Shown here: one piece after another, positions 41,109 to 51,157 of the stretch
How positions within the stretch are numbered: the first letter of the stretch is position 1
How the letters are laid out: the number at the start of each line of letters is the position of its first letter
Origin: Zygnema cylindricum
Lineage: Eukaryota; Streptophyta; Zygnematophyceae; Zygnematales; Zygnemataceae
Direction of reading: 5' to 3'
Assembly (NCBI GenBank): GCA_037447655.1
Contig: JBBHKE010002929.1
Span: 124,001-188,000, forward strand
Length of the DNA: 64,000 nt
The notes under the pieces: generated by a model
Database searches by the model: none
What the model was told of the DNA's origin: nothing
What the model saw: the letters and a program-made list of their open reading frames with translations, nothing else
Translations under genes and position numbers: made by a program

Positions 41109-42995
41109 ATGGAGCCCATAGAATTTCGGGTTATGGGCCCACCATCTAGGGTGCCTATGTTCGATGGAACAGACTTCACTTATTAGGAGTTCACGATGGA
41201 GGGATTGCTTTTCGAGAAGCACTTATGGGGAATTGTTTCGGGACAAGTAAGATGTCCGCCACCGGGCTTTGGAGGAGCTCACTATGGAGAATCATCTGGG
41301 GCTGCCCAAAAAACCAACCAGAGTTCAGATGCAACGGAAGGTGAAGGGAAAAACATTATTTTGGATGGGGAAGTAGGGGAGAAGGATAAAGGGACACCTA
41401 TGGTGAGGGGAGCTAGGCTCTCGGCTACGGTTCCACCTATGGGGGTTATAACTGAACTAAAAATTGAAGAAAATGATAGAATTATTTGGGAATATAAAAA
41501 CACTATAGCAAAACATCTCATACTTAGATATATGTCTAAGTCCGTACCTATCACTCTTTTAAGTCTAGTCAAGTCTTCACAGATATGGGAAGCACTAATT
41601 CAGATTTATAAGAGTGAGACTATACAGAGGCAGCAGTTACTAAAACAGGAAATAGAGGCCTATGTTTATAAAGGCGGTAGCATGATAGAGTTTTGCAATA
41701 ATATTGCTGCGTTATATGTTGAGCTTCCTTGTGCGGGATATGTAGAATCTGAGGAGAGAAAGATTAATACACTAATCATAAAGCTTCCATATGAGTACGA
41801 ATACATCATTTACCGTATGCAGGGAACGGATGTCTCCTCATGGACTTGGAGCATTACCATGGGGATAATTCTTGTGAGGGAAAGCACTTTGGAGCTTCGC
41901 AGGGGAAGTGATAGGGGGACTGCATTTACTGCTGATGGTGACTGGCGGAAGCGTAATATGAAGAATGACGGTAACGAGCGGAAGCGTGATGAAAGGAAGA
42001 AAGACAAAGGTAAACCTTATCGAAACTTCGGTGGAAGGAGAGGGAGAGGAAAAGAAAGGGGAACTTTGAAAAAGGGGATTTGCTTCGCTTGTAGGAAACC
42101 GGGTCACTATATGGAGGAGTGTCCTCGTTTGGAAGAACTTAGAAGTTGGAGTGTGAATGAGGAGGAAGAAGGGGAAGAGGAGAAAGAGGATGAAAAAGTT
42201 TTGGAGCTTCTTCACATCGGTAGAATGGAGAAGAAAGAAAAGTACACGGAAATTCCACGAAGACAACAGTGTGCTTTTGGAGGTATTAGAGAAGTAAAGG
42301 GAAGGGAGGTACTTGAGGGAGTTAGACATGATGTGGATGTCAAGGAGTGTAGAAAGTATGACTTAGAAATGAGTAAGTCGGATCTAGGACCAATTATTGA
42401 AAAAGGGAAAAATAAAAATAATGAGGAGAATTTTTTAGATATTTTGGAAAAAGAAAACTGGTCGGAAAAGGAGACTTCAACGGATTCCGAGGAAAGGGGA
42501 GAAGTGAAACTAGGAGTTTTAAAGGAAGAAGAGGAATACTTAATGAAAGGTTTAGGGGAGGAGAAATGTTTATTGGGAATAAATTTAGAAAGTGAGAGTG
42601 GAAAGAAATCCATGGGAGAGAGTGAGGAAAGTTCATGTTTTGGGGGTAATGGGTTTGACCTCACTAAAGGGAGTGATGATATTTATGAAGGTGTGCCTGT
42701 AAAAGGGTTAGCCTCAGGGTGTGTAATGCAGATTGGAGATGCGGTTGTTTGTTTGAATTGCAAGAGGGAAAGTGGATTTAGTGTGGATGGAAAAGAGATG
42801 AGGTGGATAAAATCTTTGCTCGGATTTATGATAAGTGGGATGCTAAATGAAATGTGTGATGCAATTATAATTTCATTTCATCTAATGCAGTGTTTTAAAT
42901 ACGAGAGCATATTTCTTAAGTTATATAAAAGGAAAAAGAAAAGAAAAAGGAAAAAGGGGAGGGAGTGTTTTGTTTATTTTGTTTGTAAGAGTTGA
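41109..42995 (+). pseudogene. gag with charged C-terminal extension, no pol (element 1)
   Basis: An ATG at 41109 gives a gag-type N-terminus (IEFRVMGPPSRVPMFDGTDF). A TAG at 41184-41186 replaces Trp; the second copy at about 44,383 has TGG. From 41196 a clean 599-codon frame follows: a GIVSGQVRCPPPGFGG region, the copia gag core (TLIIKLPYEYEYII, GIILVRESTLELRRGS), a basic stretch and the zinc knuckle CFACRKPGHYMEEC (about 42,080). Instead of protease, integrase and RT, about 290 residues of Glu/Lys-rich sequence follow and end in KRKKKRKRKKGRECF. The polypurine tract and 3' LTR come within 30 bp of the stop. Gag resembles the reversed copia at 35-39 kb. Confidence 0.82.
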
Positions 42996-43023
42996 AAGGA
43001 AGTAGACTAGAAAATAAGGGGAG

Positions 43024-44057
43024 TGTTGATATTTGGGTATTTTCTAGGTCTTTATTAGATAGAAAAGGGTAGAGGCAGTCTGCCTCTGACTCCTTTCTCC
43101 AAGCCCCCACACTTGTCGTAGTCACTGAAGGCTGGAGAGTGAGCTAGAGCCATGGCTGCCTAAGCTCTTCAGAGAGACAGGAGTAGATAAATATGTTTAC
43201 TAAAAAGATGTTTGACAGATCCAGGAATTCATCCCGGTACCTACCGGCCGTCAAACATCCCGCAGTCGTTAGATTTGTCCATTTAGTCTAGGACTAGTGC
43301 TGGTACGTATAGGGTTTGATAAATATCTAAATAGTTAAAAGTAGGATTTTCCATTTAACTGGGTTACGGTATATAGGGCATAGAAACAGTTGTACTTTTA
43401 GTACCGGACGAAATAAATAGTACGGACATTTATTTCGACGGTCCGTTTTAATTACGATGTCAATCGGACGGCCGTGGTTAGCCCCGACATCGCGGAAAGT
43501 AAAATTGGCAGTTTGCAGACGCCGCCACTCCGGATGACACGTGGCAACATCGTACGGGATTACGGAATTTCCGGAACGGCAGAAAACAAATCCGAGAGTG
43601 ACAAATGTCGCACTCTGGCGACATCGTACAATGTACGTACAGAAAGTACTCCGGCACTTGTACTTTCTTGTACGGTACCATTTTTATGACGGCGCATGAC
43701 CTGGCGCCACGTGGAGAGATAAGATTTGGAGGCAGGAATTCTGGAGATTATAAGAGCGAATCCGGATAGGACATTTGTTGACTTTTTAGCCATGTTGTAC
43801 GATGACCGTACAAAAGGTACACCGGCATCTGTACCTTTATGTACTATACAGTAATGTCATTGGTCCGTACCTCAGTACTAGAGGGTTTAGAGAGGGGTTT
43901 AGGACTTAGAATATTTCGGGTAGGTAGCTGACTCTCCCAGAGAGCACCTTGTATAAATGGCAAACTTTGGCCAGCCATAACTATCAACTCAGTTGACCAA
44001 ATTCAGTGATTCTTGTTGCTGCGGACTCAGGGGAGTCCAGGCTACACAGGGGTGTAG
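43024..44057 (+). repeat. 3' LTR of gag-only element 1, also 5' LTR of a partial second unit
   Basis: It begins TGTTGATATTTGGG right after AAAATAAGGGGAG. It repeats 39,793 onward with moderate divergence (shared palindrome 43,148-43,157, TAGGACTTAG 43,900-43,909, TATAAATGGC about 43,952, hairpins 44,023-44,057). The match continues into gag, so the LTR is followed by another internal region. Confidence 0.8.
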
Positions 44058-44308
44058 TCGGTCAGAGTCTTTGCCTGCCTGGGTGGCTGCATTTCTAAGG
44101 GAAAGTCAAAGTGGGTAAATGTGTCCAAATCTCATATTCTAACTTTGCATTCTGTAGTGAAACTGACCACACAGAAAGTCTTTCTTCACAGGGGTGAAGC
44201 TGTAATGGGGTTCTGATTGTCAAGGAGTCAATCATTTGGGTTTATATTAACTTGGAGTCGGCACTATCTAGATTAGCTTCCTTTGGACCTGCGAATTCTG
44301 TGTGGCAA

Positions 44309-44769
44309 TGGAGCCTATAGAATTTCAGGTTATGGGCCCACCTTATAGGGTGCCTATGTTCGATGGAACAGACTTCACTTATTGGGAGTTCACGATGGAG
44401 GGTTTGCTTTTCGAGAAGCACTTGTGGGGAATTGTTTCGGGACAAGTGAGGTGTCCGCCACCCGGCTTTGGTGGAGCTCACTATGGAGAATCATTTGGGG
44501 CTGCCCAGAAAACCAACCGGAGTTCAGATGCAACGGAAGGTGAAGGGAAAATCATTACCGTGGAAGGGGAAATAGGGGAGAACGATAAAGGGACACCTAT
44601 GGTGAGGGGAGCTAGGCTCTCGGCTACGGTTCCACTTGTGGGAGTTATAACTGAACCAAAAACTGAAGAAAATGATAGAAAAATTTGGGAATATAAAAAC
44701 ACTATAGCAAAAGATCTCATACTTAGATATGTGTCTAAGTCTATAGCTATCACTCTTTTAAATCTAACC
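44309..44769 (+). pseudogene. truncated second gag copy (element 1 family)
   Basis: The frame repeats the start of the gag at 41,109 (IEFQVMGPPYRVPMFDGTDF, then WEFTMEGLLFEKHLWGIVSG) without the amber stop. It stops abruptly at 44,769, where an unrelated LTR begins. The preceding leader (44,058-44,308) is also repeated from 40,858-41,108. Confidence 0.85.
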
Positions 44770-45436
44770 AATTAGGCTAAGTAAGAGCTACACTACGCCT
44801 AAGCAAAATTAGCCTACGTTTAGTCTACTTTACATGCATGAAACTACTAAAGATGTTGGCGAATAGGCGGCCAACATCGTCTGCCGTACGCCTGACAAAA
44901 TCCACTGTCCGAGGGTAAAAACCCTCCCTAACTACATGTGCGCGCGAACCTACATGGGTTCGCGACTTAAATAAATGAATTGTGTATCGAAGCGTCGCCC
45001 GAAAATCGCGATGCGCCTCCAAACGATACTCCGCGTACATATTTCGAAATTGCGTGCATACGCACGAATTGAAGCATACCGCACGAAATAAAAGGTCTAG
45101 CACGAAACATTTCCTGGAAATCGCGATGCGTCGCTCAAACGATATTTCGCGTCCATAATTCAAAAATCGCATACCTGCGCACAAAATGAAACATATAAAA
45201 CGTGCGCACAGAATTAGTATGTATGTAATTGTATGTGAACGCAAATCGCGTTCACATCATAAACAAATAAACTGACAACAAACTCGCACGTGCGAACGCA
45301 AAAATCAAACGTGCGTGCATCAAATCGCGCGTGCATGCACAAAACCGCGCGTGCGTGCGAAATACCGTGCGTGCGTGCAAAATACCGCGCGTGCGTGCAA
45401 AATACCGTGCGCGCGGGCAACCGACACGATGCGGCA
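44770..45436 (-). repeat. 3' LTR of the gag-protease element
   Basis: It matches 50,492-51,157 with about a dozen visible differences. It contains CG-rich alternating GCGTGCGTGC units (about 45,310-45,415). A polypyrimidine run at about 45,635 suggests the true LTR may extend to about 45,610, in which case the right-hand copy is truncated. Confidence 0.8.
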
Positions 45437-45648
45437 TGACAGCTGTCGTGAATGAGAGGCAAGCAAGTAAACATGCATCACAACTAGCAAAGTCATGCTC
45501 ACAAACATATACAACAACGGAAATAAATATAAAAAGTCAAAAAAATATATACACCATGAGAATGAACAAAGGTGAAAATGACCCAAGAAAGAAGGGGAAG
45601 AATACTCCCCTAGAGTGAAGTGAACCCAATAATTCCCCCCCCAGCTCC

Positions 45649-47140
45649 TTAGCCTGTGGAGGAGCCGGTCAACACAGCTGAGGGCCTGGAACAGATACGG
45701 AGGTAGTAATGGTCAACCCGGTTGAAAGATAATGGAGAAGAGAGGCACTCCATGTGGAACCCTTGGTCACCACCTGTACATGCATAAACACTCTGCAAAC
45801 TCAACATCCCATTAGTATCACTATCCACCACAGTGAGAATGTGTGGAAAGACCTCGGTGTCGACGGTATGGATTATTTTCGAGAAAAACGAGTCGCCATT
45901 GTCTTCTCGAAGTTCGTTACTGGAAAATGCAGGGAGAGTGGAAGCCGAATGTGCCATAGTGGGCAACGGCTTGCGAGCAGAGACAAGAGGGAGGCAGATT
46001 TTGTGACCGGGAAAATTAGAGGGACGGTAGGAGAAGGTCTGATCATGCATATCTACTCCTCCACCGATTCGGAAGATAACATCTTGTCCCACTAAGCATT
46101 CGTAGTCGTTTGATTTGGTGACCAATGCTCGGACACAAAATTCTACGGACTCACTCTCGGTTCCGTTGTGAAACCGAAAGACAAGCGGGTCCTTGGTAAT
46201 TCCAAGCACCGACTCCGTGGTACCGGCTGAAGTAAGAAGGCCGAGTAGACGTGGCTTGGAGCTTGTCTGTTGTCAGACCAAGCTTGAGCGTAAATCCGGA
46301 TCCAAGGATCACGGGTTTGGCTCCAGTGTCCATGAGAGGGAGAGAAGGAGAAACACCATTAACGGAGAAGGACATTCGAGAATTGTCCAGGAAACTGATG
46401 TGAGGATCAAGGTCACGACGCTCATCCGCCGTAACCGGGTGAATAACGGAAAGACTACGGTTCAGTTGCAACGCCCTCAAAGCGGCGGCTGCAGCGAACT
46501 CATCAACAACGAGAGAGGCTTTAGGAACCTCATTAGGAAAAGGAGAGGCCCTGGGGGCTTCATCAATCATGGCAGACAGGATGCTTAGCCGTTCTTTGAC
46601 TCGATGTGCCTCATGTATAGTACTATCCAGAATGGTGAGAGCTTCAACCACAATAGAGGAAGTTGTGTCTGGTAGAGGAGAGAGAGATTCTTTCTCAAAA
46701 GAAAGTGGAATACGGGAATTCTGTAATTTACCGTCTCGATTATGATCAAGGGATCCCTTATCGAAAGTGGCTGCGCGTTGTTGGACCGTGGAATCCTGGA
46801 GGATTCGACCAACCAACGATGGCGTGTGGACGACTGTCCTTGCCATCCCCGTGAACTGGGGTTTCATTTCGGCCATGAAGGCAGCGAATTGCTCCTTCAT
46901 CATGGCGGCCATCATGACTTGTAACTCGGCCTTTTCCCTCTCTCTTCGAGAGATCTTAGGTGGAGTCGCCTCTTTCTCTGTCTCGGTAGGAGGAGTGACC
47001 GGCTTGGCAGAACGGGCGGGAATTCCACCGTTTTGAATCTGATTCTGATAGGAAAAATTAGGATCCTTAACGTGGCAACGGTGGACATAATGTCCCTTCT
47101 GGTTGCAATGGGTGCATGTGGCCGACTTATCCGGGCACAT
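45649..47140 (-). pseudogene. zinc knuckles and retroviral-type aspartic protease
   Basis: Reading down from 47,180 the - strand has two CCHC boxes: CF-stop-CGNTGHDARMC, with TGA where one residue should be, then CTHCNQKGHYVHRC. An Ala/Arg/Glu-rich linker follows (SRREREKAELQVMMAAMMKE), then the protease core SFSVNGVSPSLPLMDTGAKP with the catalytic DTGA. A frame change at about 46,200 leads to 46,209-45,649, which supplies the second half (VFRFHNGTESESVEFCVRAL, CLVGQDVIF). This is a gag-asp protease fold. The terminal 100 residues match nothing I know. The frameshift and stop suggest decay. Confidence 0.75.
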
Positions 47141-47179
47141 GCGGGCATCGTGCCCCGTGTTTCCACATCAGAAACACAA

Positions 47180-48364
47180 TCGGTCTCCGGAATTAAATGG
47201 TGGATTTCCCATGGCTGGCGTCTTTGGAGGCCTATTAGAAGGCCACGGGTTCCTCGGAGGAGAAAGTCGAGAAGCGACTTCCGAACGATCATGAGCTTCC
47301 CACCAACATGATTGCATCTCATATTCTACCGCATATTGAGCGGCTTGATCAAATGTAAATTTCAGACCGTAAGTCTAAGTGAGATGACTTTGTATAAAAC
47401 GTTTCGATTGATCTAGAAACTGTCCAACAAATTTTTGAACAGCTTCCGCATCGGACATTAGGTCCGGTAAAGCTTCTCGCAAAGTCTCCATGCGAGCACG
47501 TAAAGCAGGGGCAGTTTCTCCTGGTTTACGCGTGAAATTCATCAATTATTTTACCTGATCGGGGTTTAGCATCCGATACTCGGCTTCTAAGAAATCGAAC
47601 ATAACATTTAGTGGATCGCGCAACAAAATTATCATCCCTGGTTGTGCTGGGACAGCAGCACGAGCGGCCATAGCATATTGGCGCGGAATTTTTGGGACTG
47701 CGGGAATTAGGACAACACCTTGAGCATCTAAGACCTCGGGAAAAGCGGCCTGGAATGGAATATCCGCTTGACCTATGACCTCGGGTGTACCAGCAAAAGG
47801 AGGGGAAAATTCTGTCATCGCGAGTATAGCATCATACTTGCGAGAATATAATGTAAGGGCCGAACCTCTGAGGTACAGACCTAGAAGAGAAAATGCCACA
47901 CGAAGATCAAATCGATCTTGATATCGAAATGCAAAATCATGCATTTCGGTATCATAAAGCATACGGAAATGGGATAAAGACATGGTATCCTTCATCCCTA
48001 AAAAGCAAAATTGCGTTTTCCCCATGCCCCCCTCTGAAAAGGAAGCCATGTCGTCAAAGGGAGAATGCACTAGTGGTTCCAAATTTGGACCGACCGAAAA
48101 CAGAAATGATGTGAGAGGATGGAAAAAGATTTCCTCTGAAAAGTCTCTTTCGGTTCTATCTAGGGATGACCTAGAGGAAACTGAGGATAATGATGAGACT
48201 GTGGTCAATACTGACCGAACAGACGGAGATCTAGGGGCCGCAACCGAAACAGGTGCGTCCGTAGACTCGGAGAAACTGGAAAGGTCTAACTGCGGTGGAC
48301 GGAAAACTGTCCCGCCGCGGGTAGATCCGGATTGATAACGTAAGTTATCCCAATCCGTGGGCAT
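47180..48364 (-). pseudogene. gag (capsid) of the gag-protease element
   Basis: 48,364-47,546 begins MPTDWDNLRYQ with a Ser-rich N-terminus (TVSSLSSVSSRSSLDRTE). It continues with a capsid-like region (RMLYDTEMHDFAFRYQDRFD, LLGLYLRGSALTLYSRKYDA) and a FDFLEAEYRMLNPDQVK end. A stop follows, and the same frame or its neighbour continues MNFTRKPGETAPALRARMET and LPDLMSDAEAVQKFVGQFLD, the usual retrotransposon gag core, to the knuckles. One stop at about 47,545 and another at about 47,375 break it. It is not alignable by eye to the copia gags in this window. Confidence 0.7.
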
Positions 48365-50491
48365 AAACGAAGAGAAAACCCTCGATTACGACTAGGAAAG
48401 AACGGAACGACCTAATCGAGGTGCGTCAAATGGAAGGCCAAACCACACAAGACAAGCTAACACACGAAGTCTCTATCAAGACCCGGTGGTCAGATCTAGC
48501 AAGAAGCCGGAATACCAAAACCTCTACCCTGCAAACAATGGGCAAGGCCGAAAGGCCAAATCTATAAAAACAAACACAAAACTATCCAGGCACCTTTCGG
48601 TGCAGATCTACAGCGGCACAGACAGAAAGTTGTCTAAACAGTGCCACCCACGACAAGATCTATAAAAATAAACACCAATCCAGATAATCACAAGGAAACT
48701 CAAGGCCACTCACGGCCAGATAGCATGCAAAGAAAGCAAAGAGAATGCAAATGCTCAAAAAGAAAGGTTTGTAAGAGAACCAATCCACACCGATCCCTTA
48801 CACGAGTGTCGACACTATATCGTAACGCTCCTGCACCCAAAAGGCATCGTAATACTTACAAACACCTTTAATACTCTGGTGAGTATTAAAAGTGAACCGG
48901 ACTTGGTTGAAGCAAGTCGGATTTTGCAGAGTCCTCAGGAACGTGATCCGCCTCGGTTCCGAATAGTCGTACCCAGGACCACCACTAAACACCCAGGCAA
49001 TTAGTATCCTGTTAGGGTATGCGTATCAGCGCTATGCCAAGCTATACCCAACTATAAAGCAATGATAATTATATGTTATAATTCGTGCAAATTTAATATA
49101 TATGAATATATATTTTTACTTTGCTAGGTTTTATGAATGATTAGATTTGGCAAAGGATAAAGAAAGAGAATATAAAATCCACCACAAACCAAACATCAAC
49201 TAGACAGCAAAGGAAGTTGCACTAAAGGAAAGAAAGATAATAAATATTCAGAAAAGTTCAAAATAAAACACAAAATAAGGTAAAATTGGGCAAAAAGGTT
49301 TCTCAAACCCTAATACCACGCTGCAAAAATCAAAAATCTGCGACCAAGGGATGGTAATATGCTGACCTAGGGTTAAGAATTCCAAAAAATAAACCCTAAA
49401 TCCGCCCAAACCCTAAATCTGCGGCCCAAACCCTAAATCTGCGGCCAAACCCTAATTCCGCAGATTAACCCTAAAAATCTGACACAAAATCAGACCTAAA
49501 TCTGCAGACTAGAAATAGAGTGGCAACAAGATAGAAAGAAAAGATTGCAAGAAAGAAAGAAAAAGAACAAAACAAAATGTTTTTTTTTTTTTTTTTTTTT
49601 ATAAAATAAAATTAATAAATTTATTTATTTTTATAATATTTTCTTCAAAGGCAAAACTGAAAGCAAAAGCAATAATAAAGAGAAAGTAGAATGAAGCTTG
49701 TAGAAAAATAAAGCAAAGTCAAAAGGAAAAAACCAACTCAAAAATTGGTGGAAGAAAATCTAGAAATGAAAAAAATAGATTTTCTATTGAAAATAATTTA
49801 AGTTTTATATTTGATTTATTTTATCACACAAAATTGAGAAAAAAAACTGAAAATGAAAGGTAAATAGGCAGGAAAATAAAATGCTAAAACAAGAATAAAA
49901 ACCGGATATGAAAGGTAATATTTTTTTAATTAAATAAAATATATATTTTTAATAATTTAATATTAAAACAAATAGACTTTTAGAAAATGTGATTCTTTTG
50001 GACAAGAATGCTAAGCCAGGAGGTAGCCACTAGGCTCTCTGGTCTTTATCACATTCTCTACAAGAGTTATCCCGTTACGACAGCAAAGCAAGAAATATTC
50101 CCACCGGAACAAGGGAAAATCCAAATACGATCAAAAATACACTCCTTTCAAGCCAACCGAAATACAAACAAGACACAAACACACAACCAAACCGTCAAGC
50201 TGCCCGAGGAAGGCACAGCAAGGTCCAAATGTGCTCCCCCACGATCTCCAATTCCACACTTCCACCAAAAGACAAACTTTGGAGGGAAACCTTCCGGACG
50301 TGGCCTTAGGCCGTGTGGATTAAAAACGTGGGCAAAAATAAAAGGGGAAATATTCTTAACCTATCTAGCCTCTACAGCTAGCTAGCAAGGAGAAGAAAGA
50401 CACGTGGGCAATCGGTGAGAGAGAGAGCAAGAGAAAAGCTCCGCTGCCAAGAGAAAATTCTTGTCCAAAAGCTAAATTCTCTAAGTATGAG
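48365..50491 (-). other. long non-coding leader of the gag-protease element
   Basis: About 2.1 kb between the 5' LTR and gag has no supported gene. It contains three AAACCCTAAATCTGCGGCC-like units (about 49,395-49,455), a 20-plus T run at about 49,580 and AT-rich sequence. No tRNA-complementary primer site could be named. Confidence 0.55.
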
Positions 50492-51157
50492 AATTAGGCT
50501 AAGTAAGAGCTACACTAGGCCTAAGCAAAATTAGCCTACGTCTAGTCTACTTTACATGCATGAAACTACTAAAGATGTTGGCCAATAGGCGGCCAACATC
50601 GTCTGCCGTACGCCTGACAAAATCCACTGTCCGAGGGTAAAAACCCTCCCTAACTACATGTGCGCGCGAACCTACATGGGTTCGCACTTAAATAAATGAA
50701 TAGTGTATCGAAGCGTCGCCCGAAAATCGCGATGCACCTCCAAACGATACTCCGCGTACATATTTCGAAATCGCGTGCATACGCACGAATCGAAGCATAC
50801 CGCACGAAATAAAAGGTCTAGCACGAAACATTTCCGGAAATCGCGATGCGTCGCTCAAACGATATTTCGTGTCCATAATTCAAAAATCGCATACCTGCGC
50901 ACAAAATGAAACATATAAAACGTGCGCACAGAATTAGTATGTATGTAATTGTATGTGAACGCAAATCGCGTTCACATCATAAACAAATAAACTGACGACA
51001 AACTCGCACGTGCGAACGCAAAAAATCAAACGTGCGTGCATCAAATCGCGCGTGCATGCACAAAACCGCGCGTGCGTGCGAAATACCGTGCGTGCGTGCA
51101 AAATACCGCGCGTGCGTGCAAAATACCGTGCGCGCGGGCAACCGACACGATGCGGCA
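50492..51157 (-). repeat. 5' LTR of the gag-protease element
   Basis: This is the second copy of 44,770-45,436. It ends at GATGCGGCA, directly joined to the reversed copia RNase H. Confidence 0.8.

Larger units (their letters stand above)
44770..51157 (-). mobile_element. gag-protease LTR element lacking RT and integrase
   Basis: Two copies of a 666-667-bp repeat (44,770-45,436 and 50,492-51,157) enclose about 5 kb. On the - strand this holds a long leader, a gag, two CCHC knuckles and an aspartic protease, then ends. The LTR starts TGCCGCATCG on the - strand. No RT, RNase H or integrase frame exists between the protease stop (45,649) and the LTR, so this is a non-autonomous element, more like Ty3/gypsy-type gag-pro than copia. 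Flanks differ (copia gag on the left, reversed copia RNase H on the right) and no target duplication was found. Confidence 0.75.

Noticed and set aside
45331-45618. 95-codon + strand frame in the gag-protease LTR
   Set aside because: It is made of the CG/TG alternating LTR repeats and has no conserved motif.
49395-49480. A chromosome end or true interstitial telomere array
   Set aside because: Only a few AAACCCTAAA words separated by TCTGCGG-type sequence are present. The context is the leader of an LTR element.
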